A stretch of 64,000 bases of DNA from Rhineura floridana (Eukaryota > Chordata > Lepidosauria > Squamata > Rhineuridae). The position numbers were made by a program, and so were the translations under genes. The stretch covers positions 20,919,501 to 20,983,500 of the forward strand of contig NC_084489.1 in assembly GCF_030035675.1 (NCBI RefSeq), given 5' to 3'. The notes beneath the pieces were generated by a model. That model made no database searches, was not told where the DNA came from, and saw only the letters and a list, made by a program, of their open reading frames with translations. Shown here piece after piece: positions 31,961 through 46,900 of the stretch. Within the stretch, counting starts at the first letter, position 1, and the number at the start of each line of letters is the position of its first letter.

Positions 31961-34900
31961 CTGCTGAAAGAAAAGGAATAAACCAAGAAACATTAAAAAT
32001 GCTGCTTTTGCATTTAGCATGCATGCACACACACTTTCCCTTCAATGGTTTTAATTTCCAAAGCTTATACCACTAAGCTGCATGTGCTTACAATCAAGTT
32101 CGACCAGGTATAAAAAGGGTCACATTTAATTTCAAACCTTGATTCCACACCCCGCCTCCCAAAGGGCCTAAGTCCTAATCCCAATTGTAGCTTTTCCGAC
32201 CTTTCCTTCAATAGGTGGGCATTGTTTGAGAAACACCCATTGTAGTTTGGCTAATTGGCCCATCTAGTTTGTTTAGAAAAGGACATCCTTCCTCAATATA
32301 AAGTAGGTGCTTGATAGAATGACATTTGTTTTATTCTACCTTTCATATTTCAGTGTATTGTGGCCTGCCAGGGGCTTGATAGCTTCACTGGGGTTTTTTT
32401 GCAGTCCCAGAAAGGCAAAGGTTCAGTCAAGCCCTGGTAAACCACTGTGTATGGCTGGCAGGCAGTGACTGGTTTGCTGGGTCACAAGCTGTACAGGAAT
32501 TTGTGACGAAAACAGCAGTAGGAATAAAACACCCAGTTCAGCCCAGAAGCTTAGAGGAATAGAGACAGTTTGCCAACCTGAATGGAAAGGAACCGAGTTT
32601 AACAGGCCCCAAGCTGGAAGGGAATTCTATAGCTATGGAGACAACACCAATAAGGCCTTGATCTGTGTGGCCATCAACCTAACATATCTGAACATGTCTA
32701 ACAATGCATTTCCCATTTTATTTCGCACAAGGAACTGTGTGAAATAGCCACCCTGTGAAGAAGTTATGTCGTCAGATAAGACACTAATTTAAGCATTTCC
32801 TCTTAATGTAACTTCATTTTATGTTGCCATAGTGTGAGAAACTCAAGATATAAAGATCTCAAAAATAAATATGACTCAGATCCCTAAGAGCTTATATTGA
32901 TACTGGCAAAATCTTACTGCCACTGGTCCAGCTGTTTCTGTGGCTGACTAGAGACATGAAGCACACAGTCACGAATGCTTCATTGCAACAGGTCTTCTGT
33001 CAGAAGAGCATTGGGAAACTTGGGTTTGTCCCTCCCTGACTGTATGCTGATTGAGACAATGATGCATAGAGCCAAATAGGTTGCTTTAGGGGCCATTTTG
33101 GAGGTGCCAATAAAGAGGAAGAGAAATTTGCACGAACAGAGGCCAAGAAGTCTGTGACAGGGCAGTGGTGAGAACCAACAAGTTCAACTGGCAATCTGTG
33201 TTAAATTGTCATTGTACCAGTTTGCTTCTGCCTTAAAATAAGCAATGAGAAATGAAATACTTTTACAACAATGAACTCATAATAAGGAAGCATTATTGAG
33301 CGAGAGAAGTCCAAACAGTTTGGGCAATATCCATACAAAAAAAATTTCATGGGAAAAGGTTGCCCTCCATGAGGACCAAGAAATTAGACAAATTCATGGA
33401 GGACAGGGCTATCAATGGCTACTAGCCATGATGGCTGTGCTCTGCCACCCTAGTCAGAGGCAGCATGCTTCTGAAAACCAGTTGCCGGAAGCCTCAGGAG
33501 GGGAGAGTGTTCTTGCACTCGGGTCCTGCTTGCGGGCTTCCCCCAGGCACCTGGTAGGCCACTGTGAGAACAGGATGCTGGACTAGATGGGCCACTGGCC
33601 TGATCCAGCAGGCTCTTCTTATGTTCTTATGTTCTTAAATAGCACAGAAATTCAACTCTAAAACCGTCGCTAGTTGCCACAAAACACCATATGAATGTTA
33701 TGTTTATCTACAGCCCAGCACCTAAGCATATTATTTAAATCCCAGTTATTTTAAGAGTTTGTAACTGTCTGCTGGATTTCAGGCTTTCTGAATTTGGGTA
33801 TGACCAAAATGGGGGTAACCACAGCCAATTTCACAATTAGCGGATTTCAGGAACCATGAAGCAAGTTGGGGATCAGGTGGTCAATGGATCCACTTGTTTT
33901 GTGTTATTATGGAACTTACCCACCTGATCATGCTCTTGTCAAATGAAATTTAGATATCAATGCTACAAATATTAACACTCAGTTTCCATACTGAGCCTAT
34001 ACAGGATCACATGCAAACAGGCACATTTTCTACTTTTCCCTCTTCAGACTATCTTTTCAAGTTTGTCTACATCATCATCTCATTTCAGAGAATGTGCAAG
34101 AGGGAAGAGAGTTTTAAAGGTCAGCAATCTTTTTTTTTCTGTTGAGGGCTGCATTCCATTGGTTGGGGGCCAGAGAACAGAAGGACCAAAGATGGCAGTG
34201 AGTGAGGACAAAGTAAAAAGTGAGTTATCCACCTATTCTCTCTCTTTCTGCTACTCTGTTCTCTTTCTGACACCCACTTCTCTCTCCCCCCCGCTTCTCC
34301 CTCCACGTCCAGCAAGCTGTTGGAGGAGGCTGCCAGAGGTCTGAACTGACTGCTTGCAGAGGGATTTTAAAATTAGGCTGAGGCCTGCAGGTTGCCCATC
34401 CCTGCCTTTAGGGTGTACAAGCAGTGCTCCTGCACCATTTAACATGGAACCAGTGTGTATCATGACTACAAAGACTATGAGCTTGCTGCTGTGATTCTTC
34501 CTTGATGCCATCAGCACTGCAAGTTCTAACAATACAGATCGCATATTAAGTAGGAAGAGATCAAAGCGTACTCAAGACTCCCATCCAGGAAGGCAGGCTA
34601 CTCATGGTTCACTGGTTTGGAGCCTGCAAGATTCTATTAAAACACAGATCTGCTTCTGGCCAAAAAAACAAACAAACTTTTACTCTGCTTAGAAAAGCTT
34701 TGAGAATAAGTACACCTACTTCTTTCTCTTAGTGCAGCATATGACAAGCCCAATAGCTGCTAGCACTGCTATCCCACCAACCACCACGCCAATTATGACC
34801 GCCAAACCTGTGAAAAGATAAAGTGAGAGATGTTCAGTGAGAAACAACCAAAGAGACAGTTCATCTTGTCCTGAGTCACAGTTGTATTCACTTGCTTCTG

Positions 34901-37900
34901 ACACATTCCAGTTTTTTATTAATGTGTGCACAGACACCCAAACAATCCAATATCACTCAAAGATATAAAAAAAGAGAGACACAAAGAATCCAAAAGGGAG
35001 GGAGTTAAGTAGGGAAATTATCTCCTGTCTAAACTTTCAAGCCATGTATTTAACACTTGAGAGAGACTGAAGTTTTAAAACCATACTTTACAGTGTAATA
35101 CACATACTGGGGAATAGATGGGAATTTCAGCAAATGCAGGACTGACCTTCCAGTAGTTAACAGCTGGGTGGTGGCATGAAGGGAAGAAAGGAGAAGAGAG
35201 AAATCAAAGTGGGGAAAAGTCACAAGAAGTTACGTAGCTGAAGAACACACGTTCTTTTTAAAAATGTTCACCCACACATCCAAAATATAGTGGGAAAAGA
35301 CGACAAAATAACCTCAACCACTATTACTACCTAACAAGTTCAGTTGTGATAGAAAAACCTATGCCAGATATGCTCCATACTACCATGGATGTTTAGATCC
35401 TAGAAAAGGAATAGTTATTCCTTTATATATAAAAAAGGAAATTTTCACAGGTAGTTTCCATGTTTCATGAAAAAGTGGAATTTCAGCAAAAAAAGGGAGT
35501 ATAATCAAAATATGAAATCATATGCATCTTTGATAGCCCCATCCCACTTTAGACGACGTTTAACCATTGCAACACTCTAGGGCAGCCTTTCCCAACCAGT
35601 GTGCCTCCAGATGTTGTTGGACCACAATTCCCATCTTTCCTGACCATTGGCAATGCTTGCTGAGGCTGATGGGAGTTGTGGTCCAACAACATCTGGAGGC
35701 ACACTGGTTGGGAAAGGCTGCTCTAGGGAAAGCCAACTGACTTTCAAAAGAGGTATCTCATATGTATAAATAGGTAATATGTAGATTTAATAGCACCTCA
35801 TTTAGTGAACTCAAGCATTTTGAGATTACCTTTCTTGATAGGTCAGAACTCAGTTCAGCATTTTAAAACTTTGACAGTGCCAAACGTATATGTTAAAAAA
35901 GTTATTTTTAATGCAACACATTTTTCTCCATTATTATCTTACCTGAGCCCTATTTTGAGTGCCTGTGTGTTCCAAGGTAAGACAGACAGTTACCTTTTCA
36001 GTAGTGGCACCCTGCTTGTAAAATCTCTTTCCCAGATATATTTGCTTGGCACAAAGTCAAGACAATTTTATTCACCTGAGTGTTTGAATGATGCTCACTT
36101 AAAAAACAAATTATCTAAAATCATTTATATCCCACTCTTCCTTTCTAAGGAGATCAGAGCAGAGTACAATAAAAAACAGTAAAAAGCAATACGATATGAC
36201 AATAGCAGACAGCACAGCAACCAAAATAACTAGAGAGCTAAAACCTTATTAAAATACAAGGTTTAACTGCCTTCCTAATCAGTGAAGGAGGCAGAAGAAT
36301 CTCCCAAGAGAGCAAGGTCCAAAAATGAAGGCACCACAAAAAGAGCTCTTGTGTGTTGTCACCACCTGAATTACAAGAAGGGCCTCTGTGGAAGATCTCA
36401 ATTCTCAGGAAAAATTATCTGGTCCCAAGCCATTTAGTGTTCCATTGGTCAAAACCAGCACTTTGAACTGTGCTTGGAAGCAAATAGGCAGTCAAGGCAG
36501 TTGCGACAAAAGGGGTTACATGACCCCCATGTTACTCCTGTAACAAACCTGGCAACAGCATTCTGAATCAACAAGGTTTCTGGATGATGGTCAAAGACAG
36601 CCCCATCCAGAGCTTGTTACAGTCAAGGCATCCACCACTTATCACTGTAGCTACATAAGAAGGTTCCAGGAAGGGATGCAGCTGGTGCAACAATCTTAAT
36701 TGTGCAAAGGTACTTGTGGCCACACTCAAGGCCTGAAATTCCAGATGTAAGGCTGGGTTCAAGAGCAGCCCTAAGCTGCAAGTCTGAATTTTCAGAGGGA
36801 GTATTCCTTCCAATACTACTTGAATATCCAAAATAAAACGCTTCCTACTGATCAAACGACCCTGGCTTGTCCAGATTTTGTTTGTTTGTTAGTCCTCATC
36901 TGGCATGTTATTGACATCAGGCACTGATCTAGGACATCTACAATCTCCTTGGGATTATTAGAAATGAAGAGAGAGCTAAAGGTCATCAGCATACTGATGA
37001 TACTGTACCCCAAAACTCTGGGTGAACTCTCCCAGTGGTTTTAATTGTTAAAAAGGCATGGGAGACAGAATACAACTTGTGGTAACATCATAAGCCAAAG
37101 GTCACAGGTCAGCCCCATATTCTGGAAGCATCCCTATAGGAAGGATGCATGATGGAAAATATATCAAAACAGAGCAAGCACATGCCAAAGTTATGAAGTC
37201 AGAAGAATTAACACAGGCACTCAAAGCTGAAAGTGGAAGATCAATGTTATCTATGGTGTCTTGCAAACAAGCAACAAAAGCCTATTGGATGGTCTTGAAG
37301 CCCTGAGGAGTTACCTTCAATGAGATTTTTGTTTACTCTAAGCAGTTCCACTGGATGAATCTGCACAGATGTGATGATGCTGGGGAAGAGCAATCACTTC
37401 TCCAACCTCACCGCCACAGAGTAGGCTCTAAAATTTATTTTAAATTGTTTTAATAATGTATTTTATATTGTTGTGACCCATCCTGGGACCTATTGGTGAA
37501 AGGAGGATATTAATACTAATAATCTCTAGTCTGTGTTCAAATAGATGTATCATGCGCTTCCTCCCACTACTGCTCTAATTGTCATCTTTCTAGTTCCATT
37601 GCCCTGAACTCCAAGGAAGACCAAGGACCATGCCTGGATGGGCTGCTGGGCTGGAGAGAACACTCAGCTATGATCATATCAACCATATGAACCATTTCTC
37701 TATTCTAGAGACGAGCTAGGGCTTTGATAGAATCACCTGTCACATTGCCAGTAAAATCCTCCAAAGCCACTGTTCAGATCCAAGAGATGCCTGGGACAGA
37801 TCACTTCAATAGGTCCTCCACTCATGCAGAATGTCTGGGTTGTTAGCAGCCTAAACCTCACCAGGCAGTTTTCTGACCATGTCAAAAGGAACCAACAAAA

Positions 37901-40900
37901 GTTCTTTCATCTTCAGATCACTATTAATCCCACCTGAGCAAGTACCAAATCCAAAATATACCCATTCAAATGGGTGGAACCAGAAATCATTTGAGAAAGG
38001 CCCATGATTGTCATGGTGGCCATGAAATCCTGAGCCACTCAACAGGGAGGCCTTAGTGTGAACATTTAAGTTACCCAAGACCAAGACCATGCCAGAGCCT
38101 ATCCTGGTTAGCTCAAGAAGGGAGACTGTTGGGCAATGGGGTGGATAGTACAACAACATAAACCCTCACTTGTCCTAATCACAAGCCTTCTCCAAGGATG
38201 ATGTTTGCTGAATGGAACATCTCGGAAGGGAATATTCTTGTGATAGACTACTGTCACCCAACCTCCGACCTAGCCTTGCCTACACATAGAAACCCAACTG
38301 GACAAAGCTGAGAGAGATTAACTCCCCCAGCTTCATCCAGCAGGGTCTCTGTAATCATTAATGCAAGCCAGGTTGGCAAGCTCATCTAGAATCAAATCCC
38401 ACATGACTGTTGCCTTCCCATTCACCAGCATGGCATTAAATACCAGGAGGCACAACCTGGGTCCTGTTGGTTAGAAAAAGGCCAGGGAGGATTGGGACTC
38501 AAAGGTCTCCTTTAGTAATGACATGGCCAATGCCCACCAACGTGTCTGTTTTATTCACCTATGCATTCAAATGATGTTGGTTTAAAAAAAAAGAAAAGAA
38601 AAACAATTTTTTTGTTGGTTTGTTTTCCATTCAGTAAATTTTGATGCGGTTTAGGCAGGTCTGGCTTTTAAGTACACAAGCCACCTTGGAGGTTCACACA
38701 GTAAAAAGATGAAATATAATCTTTTAGAAACAAGATGTTCAACCTCTGAGAGTTCACTTTTATGAAGCAGTTCCAAGGAAACCATTGACTAGGTTTTCAC
38801 TAAGATGGAATGAAATATAAATCACAAGTACTTCTAAAAATTGTATCTTACTGCTGTAGTACGGCTTGCCAATCTGCCTATGGAAAAAGGGAACAAGAGA
38901 GCTTCTTTCCTTCCACAGAAGACAAAATAGACACAAGCCTCTCTTTGTAGCCATGTATCTTTTTGTTTTTGTATAAGCTGGAGAGATCAGACATTATGAT
39001 TTGGGCAGAACCACCCCAGGTTTAAGCAACTTGATCCAGCTTTACCGTTTTTAAATAGAATGGACACAAATGTCACAATTTAAAAAAATCAATAGCTTTC
39101 AACAACAGCGAGATCATAAAAGCAGAGTTCTCCTCCATGGCACATATATGTATGTGTAGGTGCAAACGAGAAAAGTAACCCAAACTAAGACAGTTAAGCA
39201 AGAGTTTCTGTCTTGGTCATATGAGCATGCCAAAGCAGTTGAAAACATGCTCGACATTGATAGAAAAGGTACATAAGATAAGGGAGCCCATTTTGAAGTT
39301 GAGTCATTTTAACATCTAGAAACTGCTGTCTATAGCCCAAGAAATTAAGCCTTGTGTAACTGAAACCAGGTAGAAGGATGCTGCTGCTTCCCCAACCCTG
39401 CAAATTCAAGGGAAAGAATACAGAACGGAAAGATGAAGCCTTGGCAGGATAGAGCCCTCCTTTTGTGAAGATCTTTGTTATGTGAAATAAGATACAAAAT
39501 GTGGTATCTCACCTGTTTTTTTCTGATGAAATGTCACCATGAATTGCACGCTCAGTAGTTGCTTAGCAGATGGCTTACAGTTAGTGATGTTTACCCAGAA
39601 GTGGTGCTGCATATTTAGAGTTTTTGGCAGTATCTGATCATGACGACGCACAGTTTCTTCTGCATCTGATCTCTGTTCCTTAATATAGATGTTAGCCCAG
39701 CCCTGTTCACAAGTAACACCCAGTCGGTCCTTTGGGAACATCAGCTGTGCAACTTGTTTTGCTGGGACAGTGATGTTCCAATACACAGACACGAAAGCAG
39801 GCAAGCCTTCCAGCCAGTTAGGGGTCTGAAGGTAAAATTTGGCTTTTGGACCTGGAGTAAGACTGAAAATACAGTCTTCTGCAGTGACAGAAAAAGCACA
39901 TATGGAAAGTCATTTCTGCTCTTAATTTCCACACTGCAAAAGTAAACACTTTGCTAAAGAAGTCTTAGCTATGTCTTATAACCAGTAATAATCTTGTACA
40001 TGAAAATTCTGCAGTATAAGATGTGCTGAAAATTCCTGCATTAGAACTCCACAGTTGCCACCACCCAGGAAATAGTTGCCTATACTTTATGACATGATAC
40101 TCCATTTAAAATCCATGAGATCTTCTGTGTACACCCCTCACCCAGGAACTTGCCCGATTCCTACACCCTATAGGACTTTTTTTTACCTCAGCTGTCACAT
40201 TGTTAACACCCTCCGCATCACTTCTCCCTGCTTTTCAGCCTGAGGTAACTAGTAGTCAGGGACTTACTATCCTGGTCCTTTATTCCAGCCATCCTAGCAG
40301 GGTAGCGAAACACACTGTAGAAGCTTGCATGTCCAAGAAACCTGTCTGCAGACACGCTAAGACCTCCTTTGCTAAATAAACCTTGCCTCTCCCCTATACT
40401 GAGGAGTAAAGTAGCACATCAATTTCCTCTTTCCTTGGTGTCTAGTCTGTCTTCCAGTACCACAGTCCACAGACTCCCACTGCTGCCTTTATTAGCACTG
40501 GACAAATGCTATAGATCATGGACAGTGGGTTCTGGATCCACCAGTTTGATTCACAGGACTCTGAATTTTTACAAAATGTCTAGGCATCATCACTGCAGAC
40601 AATACTTAAAAAGTCTGCTGAAATATGGAACTGGAGGGGAGTTTCAGCATTTAGATAGAGATATCTTTGACCCCTTGAAAGTTCCCTTCCCTTCTTCATG
40701 GATCCATAATCATATAACCTTACCAGATGACGCTTTCTATGATTCCTTGCCATGTACTATTCTTGTTCTAGCTATAGGATTCCAGATTGTACTAAATCTC
40801 AGATGTTAGATCACAAAAAGGATAACTGGATTTCAGCATCATAGTATTTGGGATCAGTTTAAGGGGCTTTTTACCCAAGTGGTAATCCACTGAGCTGGTA

Positions 40901-43900
40901 TAGAATTTTAATTCTCTTTACTCTTTGAATGTAGAGAAGTAATGAAAGGGAAAAAACTCACCTTGAATGACTGGCCTAAAAAAGTACTGAAGATCCTGTT
41001 TTGGAGACTCAGTGAACCACCTTTTCCCGTATGTCTTAAGTGTTATGGTAACATTGTCTTTCATCTGAATTTTTTCAATGGCTCCACCAGGACAGAATAA
41101 ACCAAGGCTTAATGCCTTTTCTGGGGCAGTGCCATTAATAGCATAATTATAACTTCCACTGCATATTTGATTCTGGTTTGGGATATGTTGCTTAAGTTTC
41201 AAGGTTGGAGACCTGATTTCTATGCTGGTGTCTGCTGGAGCCCGAAGTTTCCATGTAAATGTCTCAAGCAGGATTGGCAGCTGGGTAAGAGAAGGGGGTA
41301 CAACCAGAGAGAAAGGTCTCATCTGGCACAATCTGGAATTCCAACAGACTGCAATGAGAAAGACACACAGTTACAGCTATGGCTCTACTCCAGAGAACCA
41401 GGTAGGTTATTACCCATGCCCTGTAAGGATTTTCTCCACATGACAACCCAACCAAGTTTTTGAAACTGTGGGGACAGTGAAGTCCCAACTCAGCATTTGC
41501 TGGATTGAGACCATCAATACAAGAATTCACGCTATAGAAGTCTGCCAGGGTGCTCGTACTATTCTGCCTATGCACCTCTTTGTGCTTAAACATGAGAGAC
41601 TGCATGTTAAACATATAATAATGGTGAATGCTTTGTCTCCTCTGATGGTGTAATGTTGAGGAATTACAGTAATAATGCTTAACATTTATGTGACATGTTT
41701 CAAGTCTTCAAAGGACTTGAAATATATTATCTCAGAAGTCTTTACAACAAAGCTATAAGGGTTGTCCTCATATTGCAGATGAGGATGAAGGAAACTGACT
41801 CACCTAAGACATAACTGTGAGATTTCTCCTGGAAAGTTCCTGACTCACAGCTCTCATTCTTCGCTACAACACTATATCAGCTCAGTACACCATTATGCTA
41901 TACAATCTAACACCTCCAAGAGTTCTTCCCTAGTTCACTCAAATTATTTCTTAGGATCAATATTTGCCCTCAAGATATATAGGAACAAAGGAACGCAAGA
42001 TTATTTAGTTTAGTTATCTTATTGATGTATATTCAACTTGCTGCAAGAAAAATAATAATCGCCACAATTAGAAATGAAAACAAGTATAGAACACTCTTGG
42101 CCTATCTGCACCTAATTGTAGTTTACAGCCTTTGTGTGCACAAGTACAAAATCACAGTCAGCTAAATGGCCAGACTTTTTTCTAGCTACTCTTGGAGAAC
42201 AGTTTTGTTCCAAGTTAATTTTCAAGAGGTTGTCCTTTGAGGAACACTAGGCAAGTACATTCTTTCCGTCCATCTCTTTTCCATTTGATGCTGTTCTTTC
42301 ATGGAAGACTAACTAATCTCATTTGCAAATATATCACTAAGGGGTATTTTACATTGTGTGTGAGAAACAAAATCCTCCCATTGGTCCCTCAAAACATGAA
42401 ATGACCTGACACACAATAATATTTTGAAGGATTTAGGGCTTGTTTTGCTGCCTTTATTCCTTGCTGTTCCATTTCACAACTTACAAGAAACTATGCACTA
42501 TTTAATGGCCTACAAGAGTGATAGATGACTGACCATGAAGGTGATTGCAGGCCCCAGATCACCACCACTAACTTGGGGCTCAATCTGTGTATAAACTACA
42601 CCCTCAGTGGACATCAACATGGAACAATAACAAAGAAAGCTGAGAGAATTTGCTGCTATGAGCAAATCTGAGGATCTCTCTTGTGTTATTTTAAATACTT
42701 CTACTTTCAACTATAGTGAGGTGGCTCAAAATAATATTTAAGACAATATCATCATTAAAAAAATATAAACCCAGTGGAACAAAATGAAAGAAACAGATTA
42801 AAACAGGTGAAGAAAACAGGCATTTCCCCTAAATGGTGAAGGAGGAGGAGGAGGAGCGAGGAAGGGTCCAGTTCACATTAATGGCCATTTGAGGTTAAGC
42901 ACACATTCACTACAACCTTTGTGGTAGTCACTGTTTTGTCACTCAGCTAATCTTTTAAAAAGTGCAACAGCACTTCTAAGAAAAAAATTAAAAACAGTTA
43001 ACTACTACTTAAATGAAAGAGATAGTATAACTTTATTAAAATGCTTCATTAAAATACTATAATGTTAATTTTATAAAATAATTTTAAATCCTTTCTGCTC
43101 ACCATCATTAACAGCCTTGATAAACTGGCAGTGAGTGGGGTATTTTAGCCATTTTTTAAAGTCAGTATTAAAATGTAATAGAACTCTGATCGGGGGTGGG
43201 GGTTGTTCATGATCTCCTCCAACGGGCATAGCCTGTGATGGAATAGTCTCTCCCCATCAAGACTCTTTCAGCAGCAACACCCTGATTTTGAAACTTCCTC
43301 CCTTGGGAAATATGGTTGCCCCCTGCATTCTTTAGTTTTAGAAGGTAATTAAAAACTTATTTTAGAAATGCCATTACTTTTTAACTGCTTTATACATTTA
43401 TTGTATTTTATTATGTTGTTTGCCACACACACACACACAGACACACACACAAATTGTTTCCAAGGGGCACAGGGTGGCAAACAACATAAATGATGACCAC
43501 TGCAAAGGTTATAGTACCAAGCTGTAATAGATTCATCTGGCTGATACATCACTGCCCACATCAAAGCCTCATCCTTTAACACTCTCCCTCTCCCTCAAGA
43601 CAGTGGAGTAGCCCTAAAGGCAACTACACCTGTGGACACTGACCTACACTTCCATCTTTCTGAAAAGAAGTCGGTCTTTCTGCAATCTGATAAATGATGG
43701 GAGAATTATCTTATAAGCAAATGGGAACTTGCTTTCCCAGAACATATTATGGTGGCCCCAGATTCCAATTTAGCTCCGTTACATTCAGCAATCTAAACAC
43801 TCAAATATTATGATTAATTAATCAGTACTCATGAGTAACAAAATAACAGACAACCACCAGCAGTAGCATTTGGGAGTGCAAGTAAAAATAGGAAGAAATA

Positions 43901-46900
43901 CATTCTTATTAGATGTCTCCCCTCACTTTTAGGGAACTAAATTTCAGACGTTTTGCACATACCTCCAGACTGTTCAGCAATTATCCTTATATTCTCTGTA
44001 TTTTGACAAAGAAAGGTGATAGCGTAACTGACACCAGATACTAAAGTCACCTTGGGTTCACATTTGTTACTACGGCCAATACAGATCAAGCATAAACGTT
44101 CAGGCTTTGTTGGCTTTGAATATATTGTAAGATTCATGTTCTTCTCTTTCGTTAAATCAACTATGTGGGTTACATCTGGAAAAACAACAACAGGTAAGAT
44201 CATTTAGAAGATCTGCGGCACCTACACCTATTCTTATATAGAAAAATATTTTACTGTATTGTTCCAGGATTTATTAAAATCTAAAGAAGGATGTTTAGTT
44301 AGGGTTACTGCTATTTGAAACCGTAGTTGTTCACATGTATCTGTTTTATAGGGACAGGGGAAAGTTACATCCAAATAACCCACTCTCTCATACAGAATTA
44401 TGAGCTGCCTGAATTCTCTTTATAAGCAACTATGATGTAGTATTAATAAAACACTTTATTAATCAGTATGTCATGGATTGTGTGTCCTTTTAAGTTTGTG
44501 CTTTTGTGAACTTAAGTGACTTCAATCCATTGACAGAGTCAAGAATGCCCACTAACTCTCACTTCTTCCAACAGCAGTTTCCTGACAATGGCAAACAACA
44601 TCTCCTTTGCCACAATCCTAACATCACCCCTGAAGAGAAAAGTGCGCCAAGGGTCGCTTTCAGATGATATCTTTCATAATGGAAACTGCTGGCTGGACGT
44701 CTAGTGCCCCAGCCTAAACTTCATCTGTGGCAGGGAGGGCCGGAGCTTGGAAAATTTACTTTTTTGAACTACAACTCCCATCAGCCCAATCCAGTTGCCA
44801 TGCTGGCTGGGGCTGATGGGAGCTGTAGTTCAAAAAAGTAACTTTTCCAGGTTCTGGGGAGGGCATGATGACAACAGCATTCTAAAACCAGGAACACAAG
44901 TGATTATTAAACCTGGTTTTGAATCATACCAATATAAGGTGCAACTCAGTCTCCAATCCTACCTACAGACATCTAAAACTTCCTGAAAGCCATGCTTTAT
45001 TTTATTTTGTTGACATCACCGTCTCCTGTGCAGAAGAAGAAAGCACTGAGTCCTGAGCTAGACTGATTCTATAAAGGCTTAATTATCCTAAAGTGCTTCT
45101 ATTGCAGAGGATGGAAGCCTGTGGCACTCCAAGAGTTGCTGGACTACAACTGCCATCATTCTTGACTATTGGTCAGGAGCTGCAGAAAGCTGCAGGGGCT
45201 GCAGAGAGTTGGGGCTCCCAACAAATTCTGCAATGAAACAACTTAAAGGCAAGCTGCACCTGCCTTGCTGGAAGAGAGACCTTGTTGCTGCTTGGTAAGA
45301 AAGCCTGGCAAAGCTGCTTCTAACAAGTCCCACATGGACAGCAGAAGTGGTGGCTGACTTGTGGGAGTAACCCTGCAATGAAAATCCTTTTGGGAGTTGC
45401 CACTTCAGGGGTTACTTTGAGGGCAAAAGCATTACCCATTGAGACCTTGTTTATGGCCTCCAGCCTGGATGAATATATATTGCTTATGGAGGAGAATGTG
45501 GAAGGGAAGTTATTGGCCACCATGAGGAGTAAGAATCCACAATAATGGCAGGCATAAGGCCCCTGTAGGAGTCTCAGCTCTAGCCCAGATAAGAAATGAG
45601 GTGGGGTCCTTAGATGTTTGAAGACTGAGTCTTGGAACCAAACCATTGGATACAGGTGCATCATCTGAAAACAAAACATGTCATATGCAAATATTCTATT
45701 TTTGTGTTGGTATTACTCTCTTTTCTTTTTTTGTTTGAGCTATTTAATTAGGTTAGGTTATTCATACTAATCTATACAGTACAATGTTGCTTAGCTTAAG
45801 CTGTTAAACTAGGGTAGCCTACTTTATTGTGTATTTGTATTGTTTTTATACAATGTTATAGTGTTTAATAGTTTGTACTTATTGATATTATGATTACTTC
45901 TAATTGTTTGTCATATGTTTTTGAGTTGTTATACTGTCCATTTAATATATTGTGAGCCACTTTGGGCTCAACATTTTATGGAAAAATGGTATACAGACAG
46001 ATGATGATGAGGGCAACAGATTCCCAGCTCCTGTTCTTAACTTAGAGCAGCCTTCATCAACCTGGTGCCCTCAGATGTTTTGGACTACAATTCTCACCAG
46101 CCCCATTCAGCTCAAATTGGTGAACGCAAGAAACTAGAAAGTAAAGGAGCATAAATCAACTCAGTAATAAAAATCAAGGACTCTTGTCGATAATAATTAC
46201 TCCCCGTTTTTTGTCCAGGTTCTTAACAGCGTAGAAATAAGCACATCAGCCATATGTATCATATCTCAGGTGGCTGGGGCAAACAGAGGTACTTTCCACA
46301 GATATCAAGATCCGTGATATTATTTTTGTTTGGTAGGTTGTTGTAACCTACCCTGGGATCAATATGATGAAGGATGGGCTTAAAAATCAAAAGAAAGACA
46401 CAAATAAATTCTAAGTATCTCTTAAATCGGGGTGGCTAAACTGGTCTTCTAGTTATTGTTGGATTCAAACTCCCACCATCTCCAGCCAGCACAGCCAAGG
46501 ATCAGGGATTATCGGAATTGTAGTTTAACATTGGAAGGGCCAGAAGTTAGCTACCCCAGGCTTAAATCCTTACAAGCAAGTTAAATTCTTGTGAGTTTGT
46601 GGCCAAGTCAGGTCCAATCATTAAATCATATACAATGCATGGCAAGTTTGCATGCACAATGCAATAGAGATAAGTTAGGCAAGTCAAGAAATTAAACCTA
46701 GGTCTCGGGACTTCCGGGAAGGGTGACTTCGCTTGTGCCTGCTTTTGAGACGGGCTCCCGCCTCAGAAGAAGCTTTTTCAGATATAAATCAGTCAGAACA
46801 TTTTTTTTTTGACTGATGAAATTTCTCCCGGGCAGGGAGAAACATAGAGATCAACCTCAAAAGCCTGTTTTTGTTGGGAGGACTGGATTTCATTAATTTA

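Larger units (their letters stand above)
34808..39512 (-). other. CDCP1 intron 7
   Basis: Contains a palindromic hAT MITE and an old L2 copy. The rest (about 34.8-35.5, 35.8-36.1 and 38.5-39.5 kb) is unrecognised. Confidence 0.85.

Noticed and set aside
33296-33586. 96-residue plus-strand frame
   Set aside because: It is mostly CR1 3'-end sequence.
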